Assembly (NCBI GenBank): GCA_002396645.1
Contig: DGYI01000003.1
Location: 83,284 to 147,283, forward strand
Source: Firmicutes bacterium UBA5010
GTDB taxonomy: Bacteria; Bacillota; Clostridia; Tissierellales; Sedimentibacteraceae
DNA length: 64,000 nt
Direction of reading: 5' to 3'
Shown: positions 52,496-60,989 of the stretch, piece by piece
Layout: each line of letters opens with the position of its first letter
Numbering within the stretch: position 1 is the stretch's first letter
Notes under the pieces: model-generated
What the model was told of the DNA's origin: nothing
Seen by the model: the letters and a program-made list of their open reading frames with translations, nothing else
The model's database searches: none
Made by a program: the position numbers and the translations under genes

Positions 52496-52524
52496 AGTAT
52501 AAACGAAATAACCATTTTTGTCAA
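52496..52524 (-). promoter_or_regulatory. Consensus sigma-A promoter of the phosphotransferase leader
   Basis: On the minus strand: TTGACA (52524-52519), a 17-base spacer and TATACT (52501-52496). Transcription would start near 52489, giving a leader of about 437 bases before the coding sequence at 52052. Confidence 0.88.
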
Positions 52525-52877
52525 TCTCGTGACTATTTTATCTAAAAACAAATAATGAAGCTTGGCAAAAATATTTAGTTTTAAGAATTGATAAGAACAA
52601 GAATTTGATAAAACATAAAACTTCAAGAGGACGGTTTTGCCTTTTGATGTTATAAAAAAACTATATATAGCTAAGTAAATATGATGAACTTATTATACAG
52701 TCTTTTTTATTTAGTGCATTTTTTATATTATTTGCAAGTATTTTATGATATAATATGCGTAGCATATTAACAATGGATAAGCTTGCTGAGACTATGATAT
52801 AATACTAATATCTTAAACATATTTTAAGGCTGTTATATGATAATATATGATATTGAAGATGATATAAGGAGAAATTA
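52525..52877. other. Intergenic region upstream of the radical SAM gene
   Basis: About 350 A/T-rich bases between the divergent phosphotransferase promoter and the YgiQ-like gene. TATAAT-like hexamers occur near 52748 and 52797 and may serve the rightward gene. Nothing coding or strongly structured was seen. Confidence 0.45.
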
Positions 52878-54674
52878 ATGAGTTTTTTACCTATAGATAA
52901 AGAAGATTTAAAGAAATACGGATGGGATTATTGTGATTTTGTATTTGTAACAGGAGACGCCTATGTAGATCATCCGTCCTTTAGTACGGCAATAATTTCA
53001 AGAACTCTTGAAAGATTCGGATATAAAGTGGGCATTATAGCACAGCCTGACTGGAATAATATTGAGGATTTTAAAAGCTTAGGAAAACCCAGACTCGGTT
53101 TTTTAGTGAATTCGGGAAATATAGATTCCATGGTAAATCACTACACCTCAATGAAGAAAAAAAGAAGCACAGATGCTTATTCACCGGGAGGTGCTTCAGG
53201 CAAAAGACCGGACAGGGCAGTTATTGTGTATTCAAATAAAATCAGAGAAGCGTATAAGGACATTCCTATAATTATCGGTGGAATAGAAGCCAGTCTAAGG
53301 CGATTTTCCCATTATGATTATTGGAGCGATAAAATCAGGCGTTCTGTTTTGCTTGATTCTTCTGCTGATTTATTGGTATATGGCATGGGAGAAAAACAGA
53401 TTATAGAGATTGCCGAAAGCTTGGATTCGGGGTTGCCTATTGAAGAAATAACATATATAAAGGGCACTGTTTATAAAACAAAAGATAAAGACAGAGCATT
53501 TGAACCTATATTTTTGCCTGCATATGATGAAGTTGTCAATTCTAAATCAAAGTACGCGGAAAGCTTTAAAATCCAGCATGAAAATACAGACGCAATAAAC
53601 GGAAGAACTCTGGTCGAGCAGTATGATAATCTGTACATTGTACAAAATCCTCCTGCAGAAGTCTTATCAACTATGGAACTGGACGATGTATATGATATGG
53701 ATTATGAGATGACATATCACCCTGTATATGAAAATGATGGGGGAGTACCGGCACTGGATGAGGTTAAATTTAGTGTTACAAGTGTCAGAGGCTGTTTCGG
53801 AGGATGTTCGTTTTGCGCTTTGAATTTTCATCAGGGAAGAACAATTCAGTCGAGAAGTCATGAGTCTGTCATTTCTGAGGTTGAAAAAATGACTAAAGAA
53901 AAGGACTTTAAGGGATATGTTCATGATGTAGGAGGACCTACTGCAAATTTCAGGCATGTATCGTGTGAGAAACAGTTAGAGCATGGGGTTTGTAAAAACA
54001 AACAATGCTTATCTCCGAAAAAATGCAATAATCTGATTGTTGACCATAGCGATTATGTACAGCTTCTTAGAAAATTAAGAAAAGTTAAGAATGTAAAAAA
54101 GGTTTTTGTCCGTTCGGGCGTAAGATATGATTATGCTATATATGATAAGAATGATGAGTTTATAAAAGAGCTTGCCAAGCATCATGTAAGCGGTCAGCTC
54201 AGAACAGCACCTGAGCATGTGTGCGACAATGTACTTGAACTGATGGGAAAGCCGTCTATTGAAACATACAACAAATTTGTCGATAAATTTTATAAGGAAA
54301 ATGAAAAGCTTGGATTAAATCAGTATATAGTACCTTATTTTATTTCCTCACATCCGGGCTGTACATTAAATGATGCTGTAAAACTTGCAGAATATATAAG
54401 AGATTTAGGACATATACCGGAACAGGTTCAAGACTTTTATCCTACTCCGGGGACTTTGTCTACCTGTATGTACTATACCGAAATAAATCCTTTGAACGGA
54501 AAACCTGTATATGTTCCAAAATCAACAGAAGATAAAAAAATGCAAAGAGCCTTAATGCAGTATAAAAAAAGAGAAAATTACAGCTTGGTATTAAAGGCTC
54601 TTAAAAAAACAAACAGATATGATTTAATCGGTTTTGATGAAAAGTGTCTTATAAGACCTCAGCAGCAACATTAG
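52878..54674 (+). CDS. YgiQ family radical SAM protein
   Basis: A 598-residue iron-sulfur protein. The N-terminal cobalamin-binding-like region (FVFVTGDAYVDHPSFSTAIISRTLERFGYKVGIIAQPDW) is followed by the radical SAM core with CFGGCSFC (Cys306, Cys310, Cys313 of the CxxxCxxC motif) and FHQGRTIQSRSHESV. Then come CKNKQCLSPKKC, a second cysteine-rich stretch, and QLRTAPEHVCDNVLELMGKP. The YgiQ family is widely conserved, and its reaction is unknown. The upstream part of the family (DUF3362-like tail) is short here. AAGGAG precedes the ATG. Monocistronic. Confidence 0.92.
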   Translation: MSFLPIDKEDLKKYGWDYCDFVFVTGDAYVDHPSFSTAIISRTLERFGYKVGIIAQPDWNNIEDFKSLGKPRLGFLVNSGNIDSMVNHYTSMKKKRSTDAYSPGGASGKRPDRAVIVYSNKIREAYKDIPIIIGGIEASLRRFSHYDYWSDKIRRSVLLDSSADLLVYGMGEKQIIEIAESLDSGLPIEEITYIKGTVYKTKDKDRAFEPIFLPAYDEVVNSKSKYAESFKIQHENTDAINGRTLVEQYDNLYIVQNPPAEVLSTMELDDVYDMDYEMTYHPVYENDGGVPALDEVKFSVTSVRGCFGGCSFCALNFHQGRTIQSRSHESVISEVEKMTKEKDFKGYVHDVGGPTANFRHVSCEKQLEHGVCKNKQCLSPKKCNNLIVDHSDYVQLLRKLRKVKNVKKVFVRSGVRYDYAIYDKNDEFIKELAKHHVSGQLRTAPEHVCDNVLELMGKPSIETYNKFVDKFYKENEKLGLNQYIVPYFISSHPGCTLNDAVKLAEYIRDLGHIPEQVQDFYPTPGTLSTCMYYTEINPLNGKPVYVPKSTEDKKMQRALMQYKKRENYSLVLKALKKTNRYDLIGFDEKCLIRPQQQH

Positions 54675-54691
54675 CTATGGAGCTAATGTTG
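54666..54691 (+). terminator. Hairpin at the end of the YgiQ-like gene
   Basis: CAACATTAGCT pairs with AGCTAATGTTG around ATGG, overlapping the stop codon. No T-run follows (TTGCCTTAAAAAAG), so it may be a weak terminator or an mRNA-stabilising stem. Confidence 0.5.
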
Positions 54692-54861
54692 TTGCCTTAA
54701 AAAAGTAATTAATTATTGCAAAATATATAAAATTAAGTTAGTATTATTATATGGAAACTACATAAAGTTCAAAAGTTTAAGCGAATAATTTAAATAAATA
54801 ATAAACAAGGCAGATGTATAGATTTCATGCTGCCTTGTGCAAGGAAAGGCATGGGCATAAA

Positions 54862-56142
54862 ATGAGAAAAAAAACAAAATATTTAATACGAAGAATAGTG
54901 CTTCTGATTATATTGATTGCACTTATGACAGGTGCTTTTTTTGTGATAAGTGACTTTATCAATAATAATATATCAGGTGAGGATATTACAGAACCTGATG
55001 CAAATATAGATGGAGAATCTAAGGGAAACGGTCAAAATAAGCCTGACAATAGCGATAATAATCAGCCAAAAAATGATGATGATCCACCAGAAAAAGAGGA
55101 TATTAATATTACGCTTTCAGCAGTAGGAGATATTATGTTTCACCCGAGGCAAATCTGGGGAGCTTATGATGACAAAACAGACAGTTTTGATTTTAAACCA
55201 TATTTTGAGCCTATAAAATCAATAATAGAAGCAGCTGATATCGCCGTTGGAAATTTTGAGGGAACTACATGCGGAGATGATATATATGAGTATCAAGGTT
55301 ATCCGCTTTTTAATGCTCCCGATGAGGTTTTAGATGCGATAAAATATGCAGGATTTGATGTTTTGTCTACAGTTAATAATCATACACTGGATACCAGAAA
55401 AACAGGCGTAATCAGAACTATTGAGAAAATGGATGCGAGGGGTCTTGCTCATGTAGGAACATATGTGGAAAAACCTGATACAAGAGTTTTAATGCAGGAT
55501 GTTAAAGGCATAAAAATAGCATTTTTAGCATATACCGAAATGTTGAACGGTCTTGAGTCTGTTATGACACCGGAGGACTTAGACTCGATGGTAAACACGC
55601 TTGATGAGACCAAGATAAAAGAGGATATTGCGTATGCTAGAGAAAATAAAGCTGACCTGATTGTTATGATAGTACATTGGGGAGATGAATATATCAGAAC
55701 TCCTAATGCAAGACAAAAAAATTGGGCAGATTTTATGCTCTCTGAAGGAATAGACGTAATTTTGGGAAGTCATCCTCATGTTATTCAAGATGTAGAGGAT
55801 ACAGTATATAACGATAAGCGCGTTTTTGTAGCTTATTCAACAGGAAACTTTATATCAAACCAAAGAACAGAAGAAGAATTACCGCCTCAAACAGAGGATG
55901 GAGTTATATTGACACTTAAAATTAAGAAAAGCGCAGAGACCGGTAAAACAACAATAGAGGATATTGATTATATACCTACCTGGGTTTACAGAACTAAGCA
56001 AGAGGGTAAAAACACATTTACATATCGAATACTTCCTGTAATGGAGTATATAGAAAGTAATGATTACCCTGAATCAGTAAAAGAAAGAATGCGCAGGTCG
56101 TACAATGATACTATGTCTAAACTGGAAAGTACTAATCCTTAA
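54862..56142 (+). CDS. CapA-family (poly-gamma-glutamate synthesis-like) exported protein
   Basis: A 426-residue protein with a basic N-terminus and one membrane anchor (residues ~9-30). A low-complexity Asn/Asp/Glu/Pro-rich linker (residues ~35-80) precedes a metallophosphatase-like CapA domain: LSAVGDIMFHPR, VGNFEGTTCG, VLSTVNNHTLDTRKTGVIRTI, IVMIVHWGDEY, LGSHPHVIQ and YSTGNFISNQ. The His and Asp/Asn metal ligands of the family (GD, NNH, GSHPH) are intact. True capsule synthesis needs capB/capC, which are absent here, so this is a CapA-like enzyme of unknown substrate. ATG at 54862 is chosen because the membrane anchor starts there. Confidence 0.88.
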   Translation: MRKKTKYLIRRIVLLIILIALMTGAFFVISDFINNNISGEDITEPDANIDGESKGNGQNKPDNSDNNQPKNDDDPPEKEDINITLSAVGDIMFHPRQIWGAYDDKTDSFDFKPYFEPIKSIIEAADIAVGNFEGTTCGDDIYEYQGYPLFNAPDEVLDAIKYAGFDVLSTVNNHTLDTRKTGVIRTIEKMDARGLAHVGTYVEKPDTRVLMQDVKGIKIAFLAYTEMLNGLESVMTPEDLDSMVNTLDETKIKEDIAYARENKADLIVMIVHWGDEYIRTPNARQKNWADFMLSEGIDVILGSHPHVIQDVEDTVYNDKRVFVAYSTGNFISNQRTEEELPPQTEDGVILTLKIKKSAETGKTTIEDIDYIPTWVYRTKQEGKNTFTYRILPVMEYIESNDYPESVKERMRRSYNDTMSKLESTNP

Positions 56143-56238
56143 TTAAAACAGTATAAAGCATTAGTATAAGGGATATGGCATTTAATGAAAGTAAACATTT
56201 TAAAAATGCCTTGAATAAGATTAGATAGGAGATTCGGG

Positions 56239-57069
56239 ATGGAACAAATTAGATTGATTTTTTTAAACATTTCTATTTTTAATGTCATAGATATTGCAAT
56301 AGTGTATTTTCTATTGTATAAGGGCTATATGCTTATTAAGAATATGCGTGCAAAACAGCTTGTAAAAGGAATTGCGCTGGTAGTTATAATTACTCAGCTT
56401 TCAGGTGTATTTCAGCTATTTACACTAAGCTGGATTTTAAACAGCACCTTGCAGGTTGGTTTTATTGCACTGGTAATTTTGTTTCAACCTGAACTCAGAA
56501 GGGCTCTGGAATACATCGGAAGAAAATCCGTGTTTTCTTTGTCTACATCTGACAGAGACAGCGATTCGGCTCAAAAGATTATGAAGGAAATCACAACTGC
56601 GGTATCATCTTTGTCAAGACAAAGGATAGGAGCATTGATTATTTTTGAGCTTAAAACAGGCTTGAGTGAAATAATTGATACAGGGGTTACAATAAATTCA
56701 GAAATATCAAGCGGACTTTTGATAAATATTTTCATACCTAACACTCCTCTGCACGATGGTGCAGTTATTATAAGAAGCTATAGGATAGCCGCCGCAGGAT
56801 GCTTTTTGCCCTTAACAGATAATAATCAGCTCAGCAAAGATATCGGAACAAGACATAGGGCTGCACTCGGTATGACTGAAAGATCTGATGCTATTGCTCT
56901 TATTGTTTCTGAAGAAACAGGATATATCTCATATGCTGTTGACGGAAGACTATATAGAAATATTCAAATAGAAGAATTGGAAAAGGTTCTGGCTAAGGTT
57001 TATTTAGGTGAAGAAAAACCAAAAATATTTGAAAAATGGAAAACTAAGGGTGAGAAATTTTTTAAGTAA
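56239..57069 (+). CDS. cdaA: Diadenylate cyclase CdaA (c-di-AMP synthase)
   Basis: A 276-residue membrane enzyme: three N-terminal helices (residues ~15-75) and a cytoplasmic DAC domain. The catalytic DGA is at 173-175 in LHDGAVIIR and the RHR motif at 205-207 in GTRHRAALGM. It condenses two ATP to c-di-AMP, which controls K+ uptake and wall homeostasis in Firmicutes; a Trk/Ktr system is encoded at 18-20 kb. ATAGGAG precedes the ATG. Its regulator cdaR (YbbR domains) follows after a gap of 114 bases. The usual third gene glmM is not next. Confidence 0.96.
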   Translation: MEQIRLIFLNISIFNVIDIAIVYFLLYKGYMLIKNMRAKQLVKGIALVVIITQLSGVFQLFTLSWILNSTLQVGFIALVILFQPELRRALEYIGRKSVFSLSTSDRDSDSAQKIMKEITTAVSSLSRQRIGALIIFELKTGLSEIIDTGVTINSEISSGLLINIFIPNTPLHDGAVIIRSYRIAAAGCFLPLTDNNQLSKDIGTRHRAALGMTERSDAIALIVSEETGYISYAVDGRLYRNIQIEELEKVLAKVYLGEEKPKIFEKWKTKGEKFFK

Positions 57070-57182
57070 CAAATATATCGCGACTCTATGCACAGAGTTT
57101 GAGAATTTCGTGCTAATAAATTACAGTTTCATATTTTATTTGAAAGCATTAAATAAAATTGAGACTACGGAGGTATCTGTTT

Positions 57183-58421
57183 ATGAAAATAAAAAACGAT
57201 AAAATTATTATTCATATTATTTGCATATTGGTTGCTGTAGGCTTGTGGGCTTTGGTAATGATTGATAAAAATCCTTTAAGTGATAAAACCTTTTATAGAG
57301 TGCCTGTAACTATCAAAAATATAGAAGCGTTGACAAAAGGAAGTACACCTTATATGCTTATGGAAAATAAAGATAGTTTTTCAGTTACCGTTAAACTCAG
57401 CGGACTGCTTAATGACCTTCTCAAGGTTCAGGCTAAAGATATTAAGGCGACTGCTGAAATGACGAGTTTTGATGAGGGCTTAAACTCTTTGCTGGTTACG
57501 GTGGAAGCTCCCAATGATATGAAAGCAGAGGTAATATCATCAAAATATATCACCTGTAGAATTGAGCAAATTGTATCTGTTCCGGTCACTGTTATAGTTC
57601 AATATAAAGGCAGTCAGGCTGCCGGGTTCCACTTAAAATACGGATATTCAAGCCCTGATTCTGTTATTGTAAAGGGACCGAGAAGTATAGTAAACTCAGT
57701 AAGCAGTGCGGTAGCAGTTGTCGATATAGATGGAAAACAGGAAAATATTATTCAAAATAAGCCGGTTGTCTTATATGATAATACCGATAATGAAATAGAC
57801 ACAAGTTTATTGACTATATCACCAAGTTCCGTGGAAGCAAGATATGATATTTTGCCTACAAAAACAGTTGCTGTTAAGCCTGCTGTTACAGGAGAGCTGA
57901 GTGATGAATATAGATTGACAGATTTAAAACTTGACTTAAGCAGTGTTACAATAGCAGCACCTAAGGAAATTTTAGATACTATTGTCGAATTGGAAACTGA
58001 GCCTGTAGATATAACAGATGCTGATTATAACTTAGTAATAGAGAAAAAGATTGTTTTACCTAAGGGTGTAGAGATTTTAGGAAAAGCTAATAAAACTATA
58101 GTAACTGCGACAATTGAAAAAGTTATTGAGAAGGAATTTATTTTTGATTTTAATGATGTAGAATTTGCTAATAAGGGTGATGACTTTGTAATTGTGCCTG
58201 TAGATGATGAGCAGCAAATTACTGTTACAATAAGAGCAGCTGAAAGCATTATCAACAAAGCTTTAAGGAGTGATGTAAAGCTTATTGTTGACTTAATAGA
58301 TGCTGTTGACGGACTTAATCAAATTGCACTGAATGTCATGACAACTGCTGATATAGAGGAAATAAGCAGTGATACAGAATATATTGCATTCAATTTAGAA
58401 AAAACTAAGGAAGAAGAATAG
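57183..58421 (+). CDS. cdaR: CdaR (YbbR-domain) regulator of CdaA
   Basis: A 412-residue protein with one N-terminal helix (residues ~9-26). Four YbbR repeats of about 80-90 residues follow on the outside of the cell, visible as PVTIKNIEAL, VPVTVIVQYKGSQAAGFHLKYGYSSPDSVIVKGPRSIVNSV, AVKPAVTGELSDEYRLTDLKLD and the last, IFDFNDVEFANKG. In Bacillus and Listeria it binds CdaA and adjusts cyclase activity. ATG at 57183 follows GGAGG; the earlier in-frame ATG at 57159 lies before that site. Confidence 0.92.
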   Translation: MKIKNDKIIIHIICILVAVGLWALVMIDKNPLSDKTFYRVPVTIKNIEALTKGSTPYMLMENKDSFSVTVKLSGLLNDLLKVQAKDIKATAEMTSFDEGLNSLLVTVEAPNDMKAEVISSKYITCRIEQIVSVPVTVIVQYKGSQAAGFHLKYGYSSPDSVIVKGPRSIVNSVSSAVAVVDIDGKQENIIQNKPVVLYDNTDNEIDTSLLTISPSSVEARYDILPTKTVAVKPAVTGELSDEYRLTDLKLDLSSVTIAAPKEILDTIVELETEPVDITDADYNLVIEKKIVLPKGVEILGKANKTIVTATIEKVIEKEFIFDFNDVEFANKGDDFVIVPVDDEQQITVTIRAAESIINKALRSDVKLIVDLIDAVDGLNQIALNVMTTADIEEISSDTEYIAFNLEKTKEEE

Positions 58422-58483
58422 ATAATGGTTCGAATGAAATTTGTAACTGTTACAGAATAATTTAAGAATTGAGATGCTGTTAA

Positions 58484-59899
58484 ATGAAAAATAATATTGA
58501 AAAGAAACTTAAGCCAACTGATAATCATTTGAATAATTTAGAGGAATATAAAAGTCTTCTTGAAGCTATTTTTCTAAGTACGCAGGATGCTATAAGCGTT
58601 GTAAATAATAAAGGGGAACACATGATGGTAAACCCTGCTTATACCAAAATAACGGGAATCAGTACAGAAGATATTCTCGGAAAAGAAGCTAATTATGATG
58701 TTTTAGAGGGAGAAAGTGTTCACCTGAAGGTGCTGGAAACAAAAGCTGCAATAGAAGGAGTAACTCTTAAACTCAGACCTACAGGAAAAATCGTTATCGC
58801 ACAGGCAGCACCGATTATAGTAAATAGCAAACTTATAGGAAGCGTAGCAGGACTTACAGATGTTACAGAAATAAATAAACTTAATGATAAGCTGCAAGAG
58901 GCAAAAAAGAAAATCAGACAGCTGTCCGCAAAATATATTTTTGATGATATTATAGGGGAGTCAAAAATATTTTTGGAAAGTAAACTTCAGGCTCAAAAAG
59001 CTGCAAGGGTTCCCGTTACAGTATTATTAAGAGGAGAAAGCGGTACGGGAAAAGAGCTTTTTGCCCATGCAATACACGCACAAAGTACCAGAAAAAACAA
59101 TCAGTTTATCAGAGTTAATTGTGCTGCCTTATCTGAATCACTTATAGAAAGTGAACTTTTTGGATACGTTGAGGGAGCATTTACAGGCGCTAAAAAGGGC
59201 GGCAGAAAAGGTATGTTTGAGGAAGCGAATAAGGGGACAATTTTTTTAGACGAGATTTCTGAGATAAATCTCAATACTCAGGTTAAACTTTTGAGGGTTT
59301 TACAAGAAAAAGAGATTACCCGTGTAGGAAGTTCAATGAGTATTCCGGTTGATGTCAGGATTATAGCAGCTACAAACGTAAACTTGGAGCAAGCTGTCAG
59401 AAACGGAAAGTTCAGAGAGGATTTATACTATAGACTAAACATATTCCCGATAAATATACCTTCGCTTAAACAAAGAAAGGACGATATACCCCTGCTTGTC
59501 AATGAATTTATTAAGAAGTTCAACTATGAATACGGAAGAAATATAAGAAGCATAGAAGAGCAGGCAGTCAACAGGCTTATGGAGTATGACTGGCCGGGAA
59601 ATGTAAGGGAATTAGAAAACTATGTCGGAAGATGTATAATAAATATGAATTTTAGTGAGCAGATAATAAAGAAAAGTAATCTGCCGCAGCAAGTTATAAA
59701 AACTGAGATTTTATATGATGTTAAAGAGATTTTAAATGAGGACATAGAGAGCTTGGATATGCATATTGCAAGGATAGAAGCAGAATATCTGCAAAATGTT
59801 TTGTACAGTCTGGGTAATAATAAAACAGAAGCATCAAAAAAACTTGGCATTTCTATACGAAACTTATATTATAAATTAGATAAATACGGTATAAAATAG
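58484..59899 (+). CDS. Sigma-54-dependent activator with PAS domain (BkdR-like)
   Basis: A 471-residue enhancer-binding protein. A PAS sensory domain (residues ~22-130) precedes the AAA+ domain, with Walker A GESGTGKE (about 184-191), the sigma-54 contact loop GAFTGA (about 232-237) and GTIFLDEISEINLNTQVKLLRVLQE (Walker B). A Fis-type helix-turn-helix closes the protein (NKTEASKKLGISIRNLYYKL). It lacks a receiver or ACT domain, so it senses a small ligand or redox state through PAS. A near-perfect -24/-12 promoter lies 140 bases downstream, before ptb, so it is very likely the activator of the ptb-buk-vor genes, like BkdR in Bacillus. Confidence 0.92.
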   Translation: MKNNIEKKLKPTDNHLNNLEEYKSLLEAIFLSTQDAISVVNNKGEHMMVNPAYTKITGISTEDILGKEANYDVLEGESVHLKVLETKAAIEGVTLKLRPTGKIVIAQAAPIIVNSKLIGSVAGLTDVTEINKLNDKLQEAKKKIRQLSAKYIFDDIIGESKIFLESKLQAQKAARVPVTVLLRGESGTGKELFAHAIHAQSTRKNNQFIRVNCAALSESLIESELFGYVEGAFTGAKKGGRKGMFEEANKGTIFLDEISEINLNTQVKLLRVLQEKEITRVGSSMSIPVDVRIIAATNVNLEQAVRNGKFREDLYYRLNIFPINIPSLKQRKDDIPLLVNEFIKKFNYEYGRNIRSIEEQAVNRLMEYDWPGNVRELENYVGRCIINMNFSEQIIKKSNLPQQVIKTEILYDVKEILNEDIESLDMHIARIEAEYLQNVLYSLGNNKTEASKKLGISIRNLYYKLDKYGIK

Positions 59900-59951
59900 C
59901 TCAAATTTTTAGGTATCAAATAGCGCAATAATTTGCATACTCAAAGAATTA

Positions 59952-60003
59952 GCAGAATATTGCATGCAATTTTTTGCAGATACAATATTCTGCTTTTATT
60001 TTT
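59952..60003 (+). terminator. Terminator after the sigma-54 activator gene
   Basis: GCAGAATATTG (59952-59962) pairs with CAATATTCTGC (59983-59993), followed by TTTTATTTTTG. It separates the activator from the next promoter. The same dyad could also serve as an activator binding site. Confidence 0.8.
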
Positions 60004-60036
60004 GTTGAAAAATCAGTCTGAAATACTCTGTCATTT

Positions 60037-60052
60037 TGGCACAGTATTTGCA
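60037..60052 (+). promoter_or_regulatory. Sigma-54 promoter of ptb-buk
   Basis: TGGCAC-N5-TTGCA, with GG at 60038-60039 and GC at 60050-60051, 12 bases apart, as required for RpoN. Start of transcription is expected near 60062. This is close to the ideal consensus and lies directly downstream of a sigma-54 activator gene. Confidence 0.93.
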
Positions 60053-60075
60053 TAAATATAATGAGAGGTGATATA

Positions 60076-60972
60076 GTGAGAAATTTTGAAGATATTCTTA
60101 AGATTGCAACTAATAAAAATGTTAAAATAGCAGTTGCAGCCGCACATGATAAGGAAGTTTTATCAGCTGTAAAAATGGCTATGGAAATCAATTTAGTTAC
60201 TCCGATACTCGTAGGTGATAAGGCACAGATATTAAATTACGCAGATGAAATGCAGCTTAATTTAGACAATGTTGAGATTATAGACGAGCCTGATATGCAA
60301 AAAGCTTCTGAAACAGCAGTTAAATTAGTTCATGATGAAAAAGCAAAAATATTGATGAAAGGCTTAGTTGATACATCAATAATATTAAAGGCTGTTTTAA
60401 ATAAGGACTTTGGATTAAGAACAAATAATCTTTTAAGCCATGCGGCAGTTTTCCAACTTGAAAAATATCATAAGCTTTTGTTTGTGACAGATGCAGCTAT
60501 GAATTTAGCTCCAAATGCAGATGAAAAAAGACAGATAACTGAAAATATAGTTGGGCTTGCACATTCATTAGCCATAAAAGAGCCTAAAGTTGCTGTTATA
60601 TGCGCTAAGGAAAAGGTGGACCCTAAAATGACAGCTACAGTTGATGCGGCTGAATTAATTGAAAAAAACAAATCCGGAGAAATAACAGGATGTATAATTG
60701 GGGGGCCTTTTGCGTTAGACAATGCGGTATCCAAAGAAGCTGCAATACATAAAGGTATTGACAGTCCTGTTGCGGGAGATGCAGATATACTTCTTATGCC
60801 TACTATAGAGGCAGGAAATGTTTTATATAAATCACTTGCATTTTTATCAAATTCTAAAAATGCAGGTATACTTCTCGGTGCGGCGGCTCCGATAGTTTTA
60901 ACATCAAGAGCTGATACGGATGAAGCTAAATTAAATTCAATAGCATTAGCAGTAATGCATGCCAGCTTATAA
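60076..60972 (+). CDS. ptb: Phosphate butyryltransferase
   Basis: A 298-residue enzyme of the phosphotransacetylase/Ptb family that exchanges CoA of butyryl-CoA or branched acyl-CoA for phosphate. Family segments: KIAVAAAHDKEVLSAVKMAMEI, AKILMKGLVDTSIILKAVL, LSHAAVFQLEKYHKLLFVTDAAMNLAPN and GDADILLMPTIEAGNVLYKSL. I set the start at GTG (60076) after AGAGGTGA. The ATG at 60061 would sit at the predicted transcription start and has no ribosome binding site. First gene of the sigma-54 operon, buk follows after 17 bases. Confidence 0.93.
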   Translation: MRNFEDILKIATNKNVKIAVAAAHDKEVLSAVKMAMEINLVTPILVGDKAQILNYADEMQLNLDNVEIIDEPDMQKASETAVKLVHDEKAKILMKGLVDTSIILKAVLNKDFGLRTNNLLSHAAVFQLEKYHKLLFVTDAAMNLAPNADEKRQITENIVGLAHSLAIKEPKVAVICAKEKVDPKMTATVDAAELIEKNKSGEITGCIIGGPFALDNAVSKEAAIHKGIDSPVAGDADILLMPTIEAGNVLYKSLAFLSNSKNAGILLGAAAPIVLTSRADTDEAKLNSIALAVMHASL

Positions 60973-60989
60973 TTAAGAGGTGCAAAATA

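Noticed and set aside
59900..60036. Clear paired upstream activator sites for the sigma-54 regulator
   Set aside because: Only the terminator dyad stands out; I could not find two matching copies, so no enhancer sites are claimed.
60061..60075. ATG at 60061 as the start of ptb
   Set aside because: It coincides with the start of transcription predicted from the sigma-54 promoter and has no ribosome binding site; GTG at 60076 follows AGAGGTGA.
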